Assembly (NCBI GenBank): GCA_034008185.1
Contig: CM067095.1
Location: 8,974,610-9,038,609 of the forward strand
From: Gorsachius magnificus
Lineage: Eukaryota > Chordata > Aves > Pelecaniformes > Ardeidae
DNA: 64,000 nt
Reading direction: 5' to 3'
Shown here piece by piece: positions 1 through 13,509 of this stretch. The translations under genes and the position numbers were made by a program. A model generated the notes under the pieces. That model was not told the origin of the DNA, made no database searches, and saw only the letters and a program-made list of their open reading frames with translations. Position 1 is the first letter of the stretch, and every line of letters begins with the position of its first letter.

Positions 1-2749
1 TGAGGGGGGATTAAGGTTGTTTTGGATTGTGGTTATCATTATAACACTAAGGGTATGTGAAAATAAAGGATAGAAGATGGGTATACAGAAAAAACAAGAT
101 TCATCATCTTGTTCCATCCTTCGTAAAGACAATGCAATGACTGTAGTCTTTATCATAGAAGTAACCCAGTGTTACTTTGCATTTTGGGGGCTTATTTTCT
201 ACAAACAGTGAAATTACTGGTATTTATTTCACTAAAACTTAGGTGCTGCATCATCTTTCCTTTTCCCCTCTCGGCAGGACAAGACAAATGGTCGTAATGT
301 GCTTTCTGTAGTGCAATCCTAAGATTTAGCAAAATATGTTTGAGGGCTGTGAACCGACTGACCTCTGATATACTGTTTTTCTGGCTGACCTTTTTCTTTT
401 AAAACAAGAAAAAAAAAAATCAATTCAGTTTGCCTAAACATCTCAAGTTTGAAGATCAGCATTAGATTGTCATAATCTTTATTTAGTACCGTGTTGTGTT
501 GAGTTATTTGTTTAAAGCTGACGCTTCCTGACAGTATTAGGTTACATCTTAGGGAGATACTGTGAGTTGTGTTTGAAGCTTTGAAGCTGCATCTTGGATT
601 TACTGCAGCTGCTGTAAATATCAGCTATGCAACCTTCATAAATTATGCTAAAGGCATTTCTAAGTTATATAAGAATTATTCTGCTATGTAAATTAATTTC
701 TGCCATCAGATACTTGTAAACTATTATAAAGGCAGTGAATGTATGGCATTTAAAATTTTATATTTAAGGGTCATTCAAGTTTACAGTAATATGAACATAC
801 ATATGTTGCATTCTGTAATACATACATGCAAAATTAACCTTGCCATTAGTGTAGCTGTTATAGTTCTCCTATAACATGGCACAATTTGCAAATGTATAAG
901 AAATGGGGAAGTTTTATAGCTCAAATGTTGTACAGTTGGAGAGAGAGGTTACCCAAATATATGTTATAAATATGCTTTACTCTGAGCACTGTGCACACAG
1001 TCCTCACACGGCAGCAACAAGCTCAGTATTGCAACAAGAAAACACTGATGCTTTTGAACTCAAGAAAACTGCTGTCCTCACTGGTGAAGCCATGAGGCAG
1101 AACCCATCGCTGTAAAGAAATTACTTGTACAACCTTCCCTTTGATTTTGAGGTAGTCTAGCCTGAGTTATGCAAGTAGATTTTACAGGGTAAGACCAAAT
1201 GGAGTTAGGCAACTTGTTTAGATTAAGCAGGAGTTGTCAGCCAGAGGCCAGGCTCAGCCTAGTGGTCAGTCATTCCCCATGGACAATCCTTAGCTCTGGC
1301 ATTGTGGGGTTTGAATGAGCAGCTCCGTTTCTATGTGCCATCTCTTTAAAATTCATAGCACTCAGCTGCTGTCCTTTACAGCTAGAAGCACATGTACACA
1401 CACTCAAACTGTGCACTTCGTTGCTCCCTTGCACGGATTTTACTTTTGATCTTTCACTTTCAATGACTCATTTCTGATGAAGGGAAATGACAGGAAAGAA
1501 AGAGCCTCAGGTCAGCTTTTGCATCTGGAGACAGAACTGATCAGCTGGCAACATAAGTCCTCAAAATAAAACCCCATATACTCTATCCCAGAGGAATAAG
1601 CCAGTTTTATATGGCTGACCTGAGTCTTGCAGTGGCAGAAGCTCTTCTGAAAGAATCCTGGTGGGACAAATTGTCCAGTTCTGCATGTCATGTAAGACAC
1701 TGAGCAAATACAGGCACCAGGTAACTGAATTGAATACATTTTGGGCCACTTGGGCATGTGCAAGGAAACCATTTACAAGGCCAAAGGCACCTTGGTAGTG
1801 GCAGACATTGTAGGAACTCTGTGATAGTCTAAATCTCGGTGTAATGAATCCTGCCTCAATTATTAGAAAGAGCAGAGTGAAAATGAGTAAGAGATTGGAG
1901 CAATAATAGACTCTCCAGCGACACAGTAATGATGGCAGCTTAAAGGCAACTGCTGGCTGGATGGCCAGGAAAAGTAAATATACTATAAATCACTTGGCTG
2001 CAGGAGTTCAGCTCTAGGCATGCTTCTCAGCTTAGGCACTCATATCACTATTTACTTTCACTCATAGAAAAGCTCTAGTGCAGCTGGCTGTAGTGAATGC
2101 ATAAGGAATGCATAATCCTCTCTTCTAAATATTGTGCACCTTTGGGCCATGCCCTACCCTCAGTCTTTGTCTCATCCTTTTCCACAGGCAGTCCTGAGAC
2201 TTCGAAATATAGGTCAGTCTTTCCTCTTCTGCCCATCCTCTACTTTAAAAAATAAGGCCAAACCTCAGTACTTCCCTCCTCCTTTGATAGAGGAGTGTGA
2301 CAGAGCAGCATGGATCTCTGAGTTATCAGCCCTTCATGCCATCAAACCATATTATTTTATTGTAAGTAGAGCGCTGTGGAGATTCTGAAGTGCCTGTGCC
2401 TGCCTCTGCCAAAGGGAGTCTCTGCTAAAGGATAAATGAGATGTATGGATTACCTCTGTGATGCATTTCATAGATGCCCTTGCACTGAGGGAGTCCCACT
2501 AATCCCAATCCAATATAAGGATAAGAATTCAGTAATTAACTGTAGAGACATAAGATTAAAAATTTAGAGTCATTCTAAAGAAACAACTGTCCATTTAGTA
2601 CCTAGTCTACAGTAGCATCTAGCTCCTCTAGCCAAGGCTGAACACATGATGTGCAAACATGTCTGTACATACAAGATCTTGCAGTGTAAAATGTCAAGTG
2701 ACATGGAAAAAAATGGGAGGAAAATATGACAGTCAATTACATTTATAAA
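1..2749. other. Gene-free AT-rich DNA
   Basis: No coding exon is recognisable on either strand; the open frames here are under 90 codons and resemble no family I know. A stretch near 1240-1310 loosely resembles the start of a tRNA-derived SINE but is too degraded to call. The segment could be intergenic or intronic; nothing in it decides between these. Confidence 0.6.
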
Positions 2750-2818
2750 GGGCCTGATCCCAAGCCCATTACTGAATCTTTCTATTAACTTCAACACTAG
2801 CTTTGGACTAAGGCCAGG
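2750..2818. repeat. Ancient amniote palindromic interspersed repeat (relic)
   Basis: The segment opens with GGGCCTGATCCCAAGCCCATT (quoted part: GGGCCTGATCCCAAGC) and closes with GCTTTGGACTAAGGCCAGG, which are imperfect reverse complements of each other around a short AT-rich middle. From memory this is the layout of a short palindromic repeat type common in turtles, crocodilians and birds. The arms have drifted, as expected for an old insertion. No exact family name is assigned. A chance match is possible because the element is only about 70 bp long. Confidence 0.5.
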
Positions 2819-5800
2819 TATATTTGCAGTGGCAGTGAATATATTAGATCTTTCCATCTGCAGAAGCAAACTGTAGGAAAAGGAGAATTCTTGCAGTGCA
2901 GAATGTACTGTGCTATCACCTGCTTTTGGCAAAAAAACTGTAATGTAGTTTTCCTATAATAAAAACAATAATAATTCTTCAGTCATAGCTTTATGATTAA
3001 ACACTATTGAGGCAATGCTTTTTTTCTTCTTGTCTTGCTTTACATAATTCCCAGGCTGCAATGCAGAAAAACTTTTTGAGATATTAACTAGATTATAAAA
3101 ATGTCATGTCAGATTTGAAAACTGTCACTAACATGAGAGTTTTAATTATGAATAAATTAAAAAAAAAGAGAAACTGCTTTTCCTGTGGTAATAAGATTTT
3201 GCATTATGCACAAACACTCAAGCTCAGAAATGTTCAAAGGCTGAAAAGTAAAAGTGAGATAAGAGAATGGATTATTCTGGAAAATAGGCGAAAGTAAAAC
3301 TGATAAAACATTGCTATTCAAATTATATCTTTACAGGAGTCATTACAACAGAATTAATGCTGTTGGAACACAGAGAGAAGCAAGGTTATAAACCATTCAA
3401 GCCAGTACACCAGAGATTTATTTCAAGAAATGAATTCTAGCATTTCTAGCAACAGATTAGTATCCAGAGATCCAGCCAAGGGTGTGCAGGAAATGCATGG
3501 ACCTTACACCATAAAGCACACATGCACAACTCAACTGTGAAGAACATCTTTGTATTTGGCAGCAATAGATTACTTGAGTACTATGAAGGACACTGATTTC
3601 ACTGAGGCTACTCACATACTTCAGTTCATTCCTAGGCTCCAACGTGTGTATCTGGCTCTGTCCCTGACTCTCTGTCTTCCTTTAGGGTTAGCAGACATCA
3701 CTAGTTTTCCCAAATATTTATCTACTGAGTGGGACCATGGGCTGCCTCAGGCTTCCTTTCCCTTCAGAATGTATCCGAGCCAAGGTCTATACATGGGCAA
3801 GAAAAGTTACATCTACTCCTAATTGCATTGTGGCTTGATTTATCCAAAAGTAAAATGCACTAGAATACTTGGCAGACTTAGGGAGAGATTGTGGAGACAC
3901 AAGCTATGTCAGGAAAATATATTACGTGGTGGGGGATCCCATAAGCCCTTTAGCAGAGGTAGCCACACATCAACTCAGATCTGGAAGCAGTCTAGCTCCA
4001 TTTACGCTAGCTTGACAGCCCAGTGCCAGCACTGCACAGGCATGACAACCTCACATGCACCACAACCTGTTACATACCTGACAACACCGTGTTGCTCTTC
4101 AGCACGTGGTCTTCCTGGCTGGGATTATCACCAGCCTAGAGAGGACTGCATCGTGCCCTGTTGCCCAATGCAGACATACTGCAAGGGACAACTGCAAGTA
4201 CTTGCTTGCCAGTGAATGTTTCAGCTGCTTACCCACAGTGACGTTTTTGTTGATGCATCTTCACTGCCACTGCTTTCTCTTCATGCCAAATTAAGCACCT
4301 CTGTGCTGCAGCTACCATTTCCACCACAGTGTGGGTAAACTGCTGGTGAACATGAAGGCTCTTTGAAAGACTGCTTAACTCTGAGTAACACCATTGTTCA
4401 GCTGCCCCGATAACTGGGGTGGAACCCTTCTGCATGTAAATTAGATAAAATCTGTATTCTTTGTGGAGGCAGAAAAGATTTGCAATTGTTGAGATATCCT
4501 AAAGATGATTAATTTAAAGCCCCAAAATAAATAAAATCATTACTGCCATCTATTCTCCTGACAAAGATTTTTCGACATAGGAGAATAAAGCATTAGCAAC
4601 CCCACATTTAGGTAGGAGCTGGAGTATCTGCTAAAGTGGTATTTCATGTTTAAACAGACTTAAATTTACCAGATCTAATGGATAACAATATTTCAAAAAG
4701 AGACTTAATCTATTTCATTACATTTTATAATACTTTGTTTAATAAATCATATTCCACTAGAAGCACAGTCTAAGATGAATTTAACAGACTTTATAAATGA
4801 TGGGTCAATATCAACTTTGTCATAAATTCATTTTTACTTTGGATACAGGCCCGGTGGGTACTTTTGTATTGCTTTCTTGCAAATGATCCATAATTCATAA
4901 TTAACTTTGACTTAAAAATGTGACAACACATTTTCTTTTGTCAAGTGTGGGATTTTTCCCTTTAATTTTTCAGCAAAGAAAAATTAATACTACTTTAATT
5001 ACGGGTTTAGATAATGCTAATTTCAATTTACTTTTCTGTGTCGCATGAGATGGTTTGAAATCCATCTAGCAGCAAGAAGAACAGGATTAAAAATACACAC
5101 TGGCAAAAATGATGCATGAAGGAACAAGTCTAATATCTCAAGGTTACAGTTTGGATGGGAACTGCAAACTTGGCTGTAAATGGGTGGTGGGTACAATGTG
5201 GAAAGCAAGTCAGCTAAACAGATTGAATACAGTCTTCAGCTATGTGTTGTACAGGAGTGTGGAATGGGGAAGGCAACAGAATGTAAAAGCAACATATGGG
5301 GACCTATTTTAGCCTCAGAAACATGACTTAACATCTGCTGACATTTGTATAGCTTTCCTTTCTGGAGTTAATAATTTAGAACATCCAGTCTAAAACATAG
5401 GACAGTGGATCCTGCCGCTTATGAACAACTCCCTCTGATATGAGTGTCACCCGTGAGAGCTGCATTATTGAAGTCTCACCTGGTTCCATTCTGAAATGCA
5501 AGGTTGGAATCCTACCTTCAGCTGGAATCAATTCAGAGAATTCTGAAGCAGTCTTTCTGACAAATTCTTCTAATTGTCTTAGGTGCAGAAGAATACAGTC
5601 TATAGAAATTTACTACATATCTCTCCACTGCCTCAGGGAAGATTAAATGAAGGGAGCAAGCAGCAATCCTATGCAAAGAAACCATTTATCATAGGACAAA
5701 GTCCCAGAAGTCAACCAAAACCTAAATGTCCACTCCTAGGCTTATCACACAAATTGAGCAAAGGCTGAGTTCTTTGCCAATCAAGAATATTCAGTAACTT

Positions 5801-8800
5801 CAGAGAAAATTAATTACCACATCTGAGCACCTTACAACAGAGAGCAGAATCTGGTCTAGGAAGCAAGTCAAGTCCCCCTGCAAGTAGAAGAGCATGATGG
5901 AGACGTTACTCCATGGCAGACCTCACAGTCAAACTGCTGTTGTTTTTAGTAAATTCAAAACTGAAATGAAAACAATGAAAAGAAAGCAAAGAAAAGCAGA
6001 AATACAGCAGGTGCAAAAGAGCAAAACTGGAAGCTGCAGTCACCCTGCTGCATGTTTCTGCATTTTTCTGGTTTTCAGTCATTTTCTCATGTATCAGGTT
6101 GGGAATAAAATGAGAGTGATCTGCTGAGAAATCTCAGGTATGGCAGTTTAGAACATCTGTGCTTCTGGTTCCTCTTAGCATCAGTGATCAGCATTCCTGC
6201 TTCTAGCTTGTTCTGCTCTACCATTCAGCACCTACAAAGGTAGTTTTGAACCACCCCACCTGTGGCTTGATTTCTCATTGTCCCATGCATGGAAAAAGCC
6301 TTTGATGATGAAGGGTTTTATAAGCTCTTTGATCATCTTATGAGATGGCAGCCAATAGCACCTATCAGCACAGGGATAAGAGAATCCATATTACATGTTC
6401 TCACTTCTTTCTGGTCTCTTGTTTTGAAAGCAAAATTGTATCTGTTTTCTTCTCTGCAGGTACTCCACCTGAAATGAGAGTGTGGTGAGGTTTCCTTACC
6501 TTGTTATCCTATTTGGCCACACTTACCAGATCACAACCTGGAAAAGATTCTCTATGGATGTCTTTTGGAGGCGTGACGGATGAATAGCAGAGGAAGGAAG
6601 CAGGTAGCTCTAGAGGGGATGGAACTGTTGTATTCTCTCTTGGCTTGGGCACTGATGTGTTTTGAGTCTTTTTCACAGTTTTTCCCTACCTGATCACTAA
6701 TCCTATTTGGAAAGAGCTCTCTTTTCTTTCCCATTAATCATCTCTGGCACATCACTGGCATTTTTCTTTTTTTCCTGTGTTCAGGGTCAGCCTTATCCCG
6801 TGACAGAAAAGCATGCACTGTATCTTTCAATCATAGATCTGAAAATGTATGGAAGATGTACGGCTTTGATTTCTTAATCTGTTTTATGCAAGAAATGTTC
6901 TGCTATTGCAGCTTAACATCCTGCCTGATGAATGCATTACAAGCACATCATCAGTCACTTTATAGCTTTTTTCCCAAAATTCTTTTCTTTTCCAGTATGT
7001 AAATGAGGGATGATTTGGCTGAGGTCAAAGTTGACACAGTCAGTTAGCTCCCAGGCCCCCTGTGAGAGCATGGTGTGCTTGCTGGGACCTTGATGAATGC
7101 TGCAAGGGCTTTCAGATGCTGATTGGTTTTTCCTGTTTGAACTGGATATGGAAACACCTGCAGTAACTATACGTGCTCCTTTGCTCAAGGCTTGTATTAT
7201 CTAGCGGTCAGAGTGGCTTTTAATCCCTGGTGAGAATTACCCCCAAAATGCAGGACTTTAAAACCATACCCTTATTCAGTTGCAAGTTAGGAAAATGTCT
7301 TACCATGGCCAAGGATCATTCCAGTCTTTGATGCTATAATTTTATTGTAGTCAAAAAAACAGTATCTTTCTGAGCAAACAAATAAAGACAGAACCAGCTT
7401 TAAGAATAGGCAAAATGGGTGCCTACTTAACTTAGTCAAGGATGGAGAAAGGGAAATCCATCCAAGAAGGTGAAACATTGCTTGTTTGGAAGCCATATTT
7501 GTTTCCTGTTAGAGTTGGTGACAGTGATTAATTTAATTCTCCTAGTAATTTCATGGGAAGTTTGGAAGTAAGCAGGGACAGGGGCCAAGAGTCAGCCTTC
7601 ATTCTCTAAAGACTAGGCAAACATCAGGACTTGATAAATTAGCAAAAAAAATTGGCTGCGCTGTTTTGTTTAAAGTCCTATGATTGGATTAAAATTCACT
7701 GTTAGGCTAAGAACGATAGCCAGGTCTATGTTCATTAGGAGTTGCACTTAAATTCCTGTTTAACTGGCCAAATTTTGCTTTAGGCTCCTGCTGCCCGCAT
7801 GTAGGTGGCCCCTTACAGCAAGGTTTCTCATGGAGAGTTGTCTATAGAGATGGGCAAGCCATTTCAACTGCTGATATTCACAACCCTTATTGCTAGCAGA
7901 GGGTATTTTCAGAAACAGTTATTTCCAAATTCCTCAGGGAGATTCAGGGAATGTGCTTCTCATTCCAGAGGCCTTTGAACAGAGCTTCAAAACTGAATTA
8001 CTAAACCCTTTTCAATTTCAGAAAAATGTTTAGTTCAGATTCTTGGACAAAACCTCTGAGGTCTTGTTTTGTTTACCTGTCACAGTTCAGACTCACTTTG
8101 AATGTCATACTTAAACAGGAGCTTCATGTAGATTTGAGCCTGCTGCCATCCTCCATGCAGAATTCACAATGATTTGAGAGGGAGGCCCGGTAGAAAGCTA
8201 CCAGACAGAGTCTCTATAGTTTTAATAAGTGACAGAAAAGGTTTTTTTTTCTTTTTGGAAAAGTCAGACAAAATTCTACAGCTAAAATGTGAAAATGTTC
8301 TGCATGATAACATAAACAGTTGATTTTGCCAACTTTTCAGCAGTTGTAATGGTGAGAAATATTTTATTGACAAGTGCTATAAGCCTCTTTTGATAACTTT
8401 TCCATTTAATAACTACTAAGACAGAAAAGTAGAGGGAAGGTAGGGAAGAGATGTGATAGGCCAACAAAAGTGCTGACCCCATGCTAAGGTAATTCTAATG
8501 CAGTGAAGCTTTAGAGCCTTTCTCTTTCATTAATATAAATCAAAATCTACTGAATGAATTCAACTGTGCTTCTAGATTGGATTCTTCTTTAGCTGAATAA
8601 GCAGAGAACAAGTGATTAAATTCACCACAGATTTTAAGTACACAGCTTTCCTTGTGCATTGTCGTCCATTAACCAAACTTACTTAGCTTACGGTATCAGG
8701 GAAACCAAAAGCAACTGAAAGCCAAAGAACTAAAAAGATATGAAGAATGGCTGGCAAGTTGCTGGGGGGATCTAGCAGTTGCAGCTATGCAATTGCTCAC

Positions 8801-9031
8801 TTTGGGTTTTGTGTCCCTTTTCTGCAACTCTCTGTCGGTTTTACTATTTCAAGCTAACTCCTGCCCTCCCTGGATTCCACTGTTTAATAGAAGCAATTAG
8901 GAGCCTTGAGGTATTTGTACCATAAAAGCCTTTGTTCACAAGTGTCTCTGATATATTGAGAGAATGATCCTGGAAGGGAAAATCTGTTGTGTTTCTGAAA
9001 TACAGGAATGGGTACTTTAGACAGGTTGCTA
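2819..9031. other. Gene-free AT-rich DNA
   Basis: No gene is recognised. Open frames reach 130 codons (3823-4215, plus strand), but that protein has no family resemblance and no supporting splice or promoter context. About 4500-5000 is a particularly AT-rich block with several TAATT-type motifs, the kind of composition seen in conserved non-coding elements, but conservation cannot be judged from one sequence. A weak MIR-like echo near 6990-7060 was not strong enough to call. Confidence 0.55.
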
Positions 9032-9187
9032 CGCTCAGCTGCCATCTACAAAACTGGGATATTAATAATAATTCTTTTTTCTCCTGTCTTTGTATGTTTA
9101 GATAGAAAACTCATGAGAATACAATTTTCTGTTATTTTCCTCCTGGACTGATCTTGGTTAGGGCCTCAGCATGCTATGACTATAAAA
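9032..9187 (+). repeat. MIR-like ancient SINE with LINE-type 3' tail (relic)
   Basis: In order the segment shows a stretch like the MIR core (CATCTACAAAACTGGGATAT followed by a run of AATAAT), then a Ttt-GTATGTTTAGAT block, then a final block with CTGATCTTGGTTAGGGCCT and a GCTATGACTATAA end. This order matches my recollection of an old amniote MIR-class SINE: CORE region, then a 3' tail shared with L2/L3-type LINEs. It is plus-strand sense. Divergence is clearly high, consistent with an insertion predating modern birds. MIR1_Amn or a related amniote subfamily is the likely identity, but the subfamily cannot be fixed by eye. Confidence 0.6.
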
Positions 9188-11776
9188 GAAAATTCTATCT
9201 CATCATGATTACATCAGTGCTGACTAATAAATAGCCTTGGCAAGGGACTGTCAGAAATGCACTGCTTTCAACTTGAGTCTGCTCAAACCAAAGTAATGAA
9301 TTTTACCAGTGATTTTAATGGGATACAAATTACTTTAATGGGAGGCAAATTAGGCCATCTTGAAACACGTTTAGAAACCCCAGTAATGAGGTACCACACG
9401 AGCCTTCTTCTGCGATACCAAACTGGACTTTACTGGTTTATATTTCACGCGTGCAAACACTGTCACCAGAGGCGGGTTTCACTGTGTTCTAGTATTGCAA
9501 ACCCACTATGGTTACTGCATGATTATAGGCAGTAGCATGGTATTAGCTGAATAGGTTCTTTTGGAGCTGATGGGCATCAGATTTGAGTAACACCTGTAGG
9601 ATTTGGCTCCAGTGTTTGTATTGTTATTAATTTGCTGTTATGTACAGTAAGCAATTTTTCACCTTCAGAGTTTTGTGACATCTTGCCACGTCAGCAGAGA
9701 CAGGATTGATTCAGGAAAAGACTTTCAGTTATTTTCTCTCTGCCTGTACAGCTCAGGAATCTGGCATTTCTGACATGAGTGAAGGATAAGAAAAAATGAG
9801 AAAGTCTACACTTCTATTCACAATATGCTACAAACAGCAAATGGCAGATAAATTGACAGATATTAAATTTTGCAGTTAATCATATTTCTGGCCTTGTGCT
9901 CAATTGTGAAGTGAAGAAACAATTGAGGATAAGGGTGAGACATATATCGAATGAACTGGCATATCGTACATACTGGGATAGGTCCCACACATTTACCTTT
10001 GTGATATAGTGGATATAGAAGGGAAGATCAGATGATAGTATAGCACAGTTTCCCAGTGGGCAGACTGGATTCTTCACACTGTAGTTTTTTGCTTCCTGTA
10101 TTTGCAGGTGTGAGATTAGCCTCGAGGTCTCATTGTAGTATTAGTTTTGGCCTGAACTTTACACTGTATGAAAGAAAGTGAGGTTTAGTTAGTGGGATAA
10201 ATGAACAAATCACATTTACCTTGTTCTGTTGTTGACCTTGTGAGCAACCTAAGGTAGAGCATTTTATCTACCTTGTTCCTTGTTTATGAGCCTTTCCCTT
10301 TGCAACACAAATAATTAATAACTGCACTATACCTCTACTGTAAAGTTTGGAATAATGCTTCATAGCTCTATTTTTGCTCAAGGAGCTTAATGCTGGAGTA
10401 TTAAGGAGCTGGGAGATGAACGGTTTCCTCAAGAAAGTAATTATGTATCATGGTATGCATGGTTCAACCCAATTATAATTATTTTTTTAAAAATCATAAT
10501 AATTATTTAGGCATTGGCATTAAGTTCGCCAGATTCTTTTTTCCTCTGGTATTAAGAAAGGAAAGCATTTTGACTAATAGCTTAAAGCAAATGCATCTGC
10601 TATCATGTATCATGGTACTGGGTATCAAAGTGAATGATAATGCAATGCTCCATCTCTGAAATATTAATGGGAACCTTGATCTTCAGTGAGGACCTTACTT
10701 GTTGTGGGGTGATACAATCTGTTCAAAGATTGACCTCAAATCTAAAATGACAATGGTGTTTTCCAACTAAGGAAGTAATACCCAGGTACTCTAAGCACTT
10801 CATATTTAGACTGGGGGCATAGAGGTATAAAAAAAGCAAAATGGGACATGGAATATAAGCTCATCTGAAGGCAGATCCTGTGAGATGTTCTCTTTCCCAA
10901 ATTTTAGGGCACATGATAAGAAACTGTATCCTGAAGGAAGTCTGTAATGTTGGGATAAGGCTGTATTCCAGGACTGTCTTGGCAAACAAAGGTTATCTGA
11001 TCCTAACCTGGATAATTCTTATCCAGGTGGAATCTGAATGGCACGGTATGCATTCATAACACACATTAACAGATCACTGTCTGCAATCTGAAAAGAACAG
11101 ACTGGTGTTTCAGAAAGGATTTCTTACCAGTGTTATCATCTCTTGATATTTGGGGAAACAGGATCCATTTGCTAAACAGGTCATGTATTTGAGAGGTGGT
11201 TTCTTCTGTAGTCATGAAACATCTGCCTAAGCACATATGTCCCTTAGCCAGAGGCTAGAGGAGGTTTACAATTCCAGTTGTGAGCATAAATATAGCTCTA
11301 AATAGCATCTGGACCATGAAACCAAATTTAAAATACTGAATTGCAGACATTTAGGGGGAAAGCAGCTTGATTAATGCTCAATAATCACTAATTTCAGATG
11401 AAAATCATAAGGAAAAACAAGACGAGAGAGAGATTATGGAATAATTATGAATTTCAAAATAATTGTCGAGAGCATAGAATCTGGCAAGCGAATTCTGTCA
11501 GTGACTGAAATCCAAGCAGAATTAAAATTTGCTTATAAAATGTGAATTCCGATATCTAGCTTCATCCTCTTCCCACATCAATGTAACTTTCTGTCCTCAA
11601 GCTACAGTCTTCCAAGGGGAGCACAAAACAATGAAATAAAACTTAAGAAAAAGGCTTATCTCTTCTTCCCAAAATCACAAACCCTGGTTTTCAGAAAAAG
11701 AAGACAAAAGTGATAGCTTTAGGACAAAGGTAGGCGAGATCAAATGAAGCCAATTTGATATGTGATTAAAAAATGT

Positions 11777-11793
11777 AAAAAAAAAAAAAAAAA
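11777..11793 (+). repeat. A17 homopolymer tract
   Basis: Seventeen consecutive A residues follow AAATGT. No retrogene or poly(A)-tailed element is recognisable immediately upstream, so it is called only as a simple repeat and not as the tail of a processed insertion. Confidence 0.9.
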
Positions 11794-13493
11794 GAGAAGT
11801 CATAATGAGAAAATTTGTGTTCTTTCCCAGAAGAAGGGTAAGTGGATTTAACAGAAAATATTTTTCTTTTTGATCTTTATATGTGGATATAAGTTTTAGA
11901 GAAAAGCAGCAGCACCCATATATCATGGTGATAACAGAATCTGGATAGATAAATATAAGAAAACTCCCTGTATGTGAAAGTTTGTCCCCAGTAATAGCAG
12001 AGAAAAACTCCAATTAACTGCAAGGGAAGGGAGAGGAAAGACTTCACCTCAAATAATTTTTTTAGGACAAAAAATCTGAATAGTGCCATTAAAAGAAGAG
12101 TATCCTACTACCTATCCACAGCTATTATAATCATCTTCTTACACAAAGACAGACTTTTTAAAAAAAATCTAACTAGAGATGTAAGATATCCTTAAGGGAT
12201 TTACTATGCTGAGATGCTTCTGTTTAAGCATGAGTAATTTCACTAAAATTGTTGGTACTAATCATCTGCTTTAGATTTAACATGTGCTTTAGTTCTGTGC
12301 ACCCTGGTGTCATAAATTGCAGAGCCGCAAGGCACAAACACAGCAATTACTCCCTAAGTTTAAGGAAGACTGTCCCCTATGAGCCCGTTATTACTTTACT
12401 GTTGATGAACATGAAGTTCAATAGAAAATCTGTTACTAGACACAGTCATCTAGGTAAAGCTCTAGCAGAAGTTTCTACAGCCTTAAAATGTTGTGTAAAA
12501 AAAGGTTTGCTTAAACTAGGTGAGAGGCAATGAAATCTCAAAGATTTTACACGAGGTTAAAAAACTTAGAACTCATTGCTCTGAAGGACCATGAATAAGA
12601 TTGCCTTTGAGCAGCTCTTCATAAATTGTGGGTTATATCCTCTTCCAGCTACTAGTCCCTGTGTTGAATGTGAGGTAAATAAAATGTTTATTAACATACC
12701 AATGTGCCACTTTGGTATTTTCTCTGAACATTCAGGAAACCTGTAGAGTACTTTCTAGAACCTCATTAGACTAAAAATAAGTTATTTTAGTTGCAGGATG
12801 TGAATTATATGGATGAGTGAGCATGAGTAAACAAGCTTAGTTTAAACTGATACCTTGGAAAACCTATTTCTAAAAACAATTAGTGATGAATTACTTTTAG
12901 CACTTGGGAAGGTCATTAAACTCTGTTCCCTACATTAGCAAGTGCAAAGAAAATTCAAAGCTCAAAGATGGGGATGGGAATCTGTGAAGTTTTTTCCAGC
13001 CAAGGAAACAAAGTGGGTAATGCGAATTGTCAGCTTGGGTTCAGGAAACAAACAGCATTCCTGCATTCGGTGCATAGAGCAAGGAAGTTCAAAGGGGCCA
13101 AAAGGTACATAAAACAGTAAAAGCCTTTCAAATCCTCCAAAAGCTCTCAAGCATCACGCTCATCTTAAAAATATTTCAGGATTCCAAATTGACCAAAAAT
13201 TGAGGTCAATATTTTTTGTGCCACTCTAGCAGTTCACAGACTTATCCATTTGCACTCATTGTAAATGCTGCTCTATCAAACTCTTCCATCACCACTGTAA
13301 AGCCAGAGAGGAAAAAAATGGGGAACCCAAGAAATAAGTATAATAGATCTACTGTCAAAATTGTGTTTGCCACCATCAATCTGTAAAATGACCTAGGAGG
13401 GGTTCCCAGGGACCTCAGCATGTTGTATCTGCTGGGTTTGGATACTAATATACAATTTAAATAATTCAAAATTGAAGGAAAGAGCTAGTTGAA

Positions 13494-13509
13494 TTTTTTT
13501 TTTTTTTTT
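13494..13509 (+). repeat. T16 homopolymer tract
   Basis: Sixteen consecutive T residues. On the minus strand this would be a poly(A) tract, but no retrotransposed sequence is recognisable beside it. Confidence 0.9.

Noticed and set aside
6990..7060. MIR-like sequence
   Set aside because: Only short scattered matches to the CORE region, in an order that does not fit either orientation well.
12890..12950. MIR-like CTTGGGAAGGTCATTAAACT block
   Set aside because: A single 20-base resemblance with no flanking MIR sequence; chance is a sufficient explanation.
13242..13469. 75-codon minus-strand frame with a hydrophobic segment
   Set aside because: No family match and no acceptor or donor site in suitable positions; the hydrophobic residues come from T-rich DNA.
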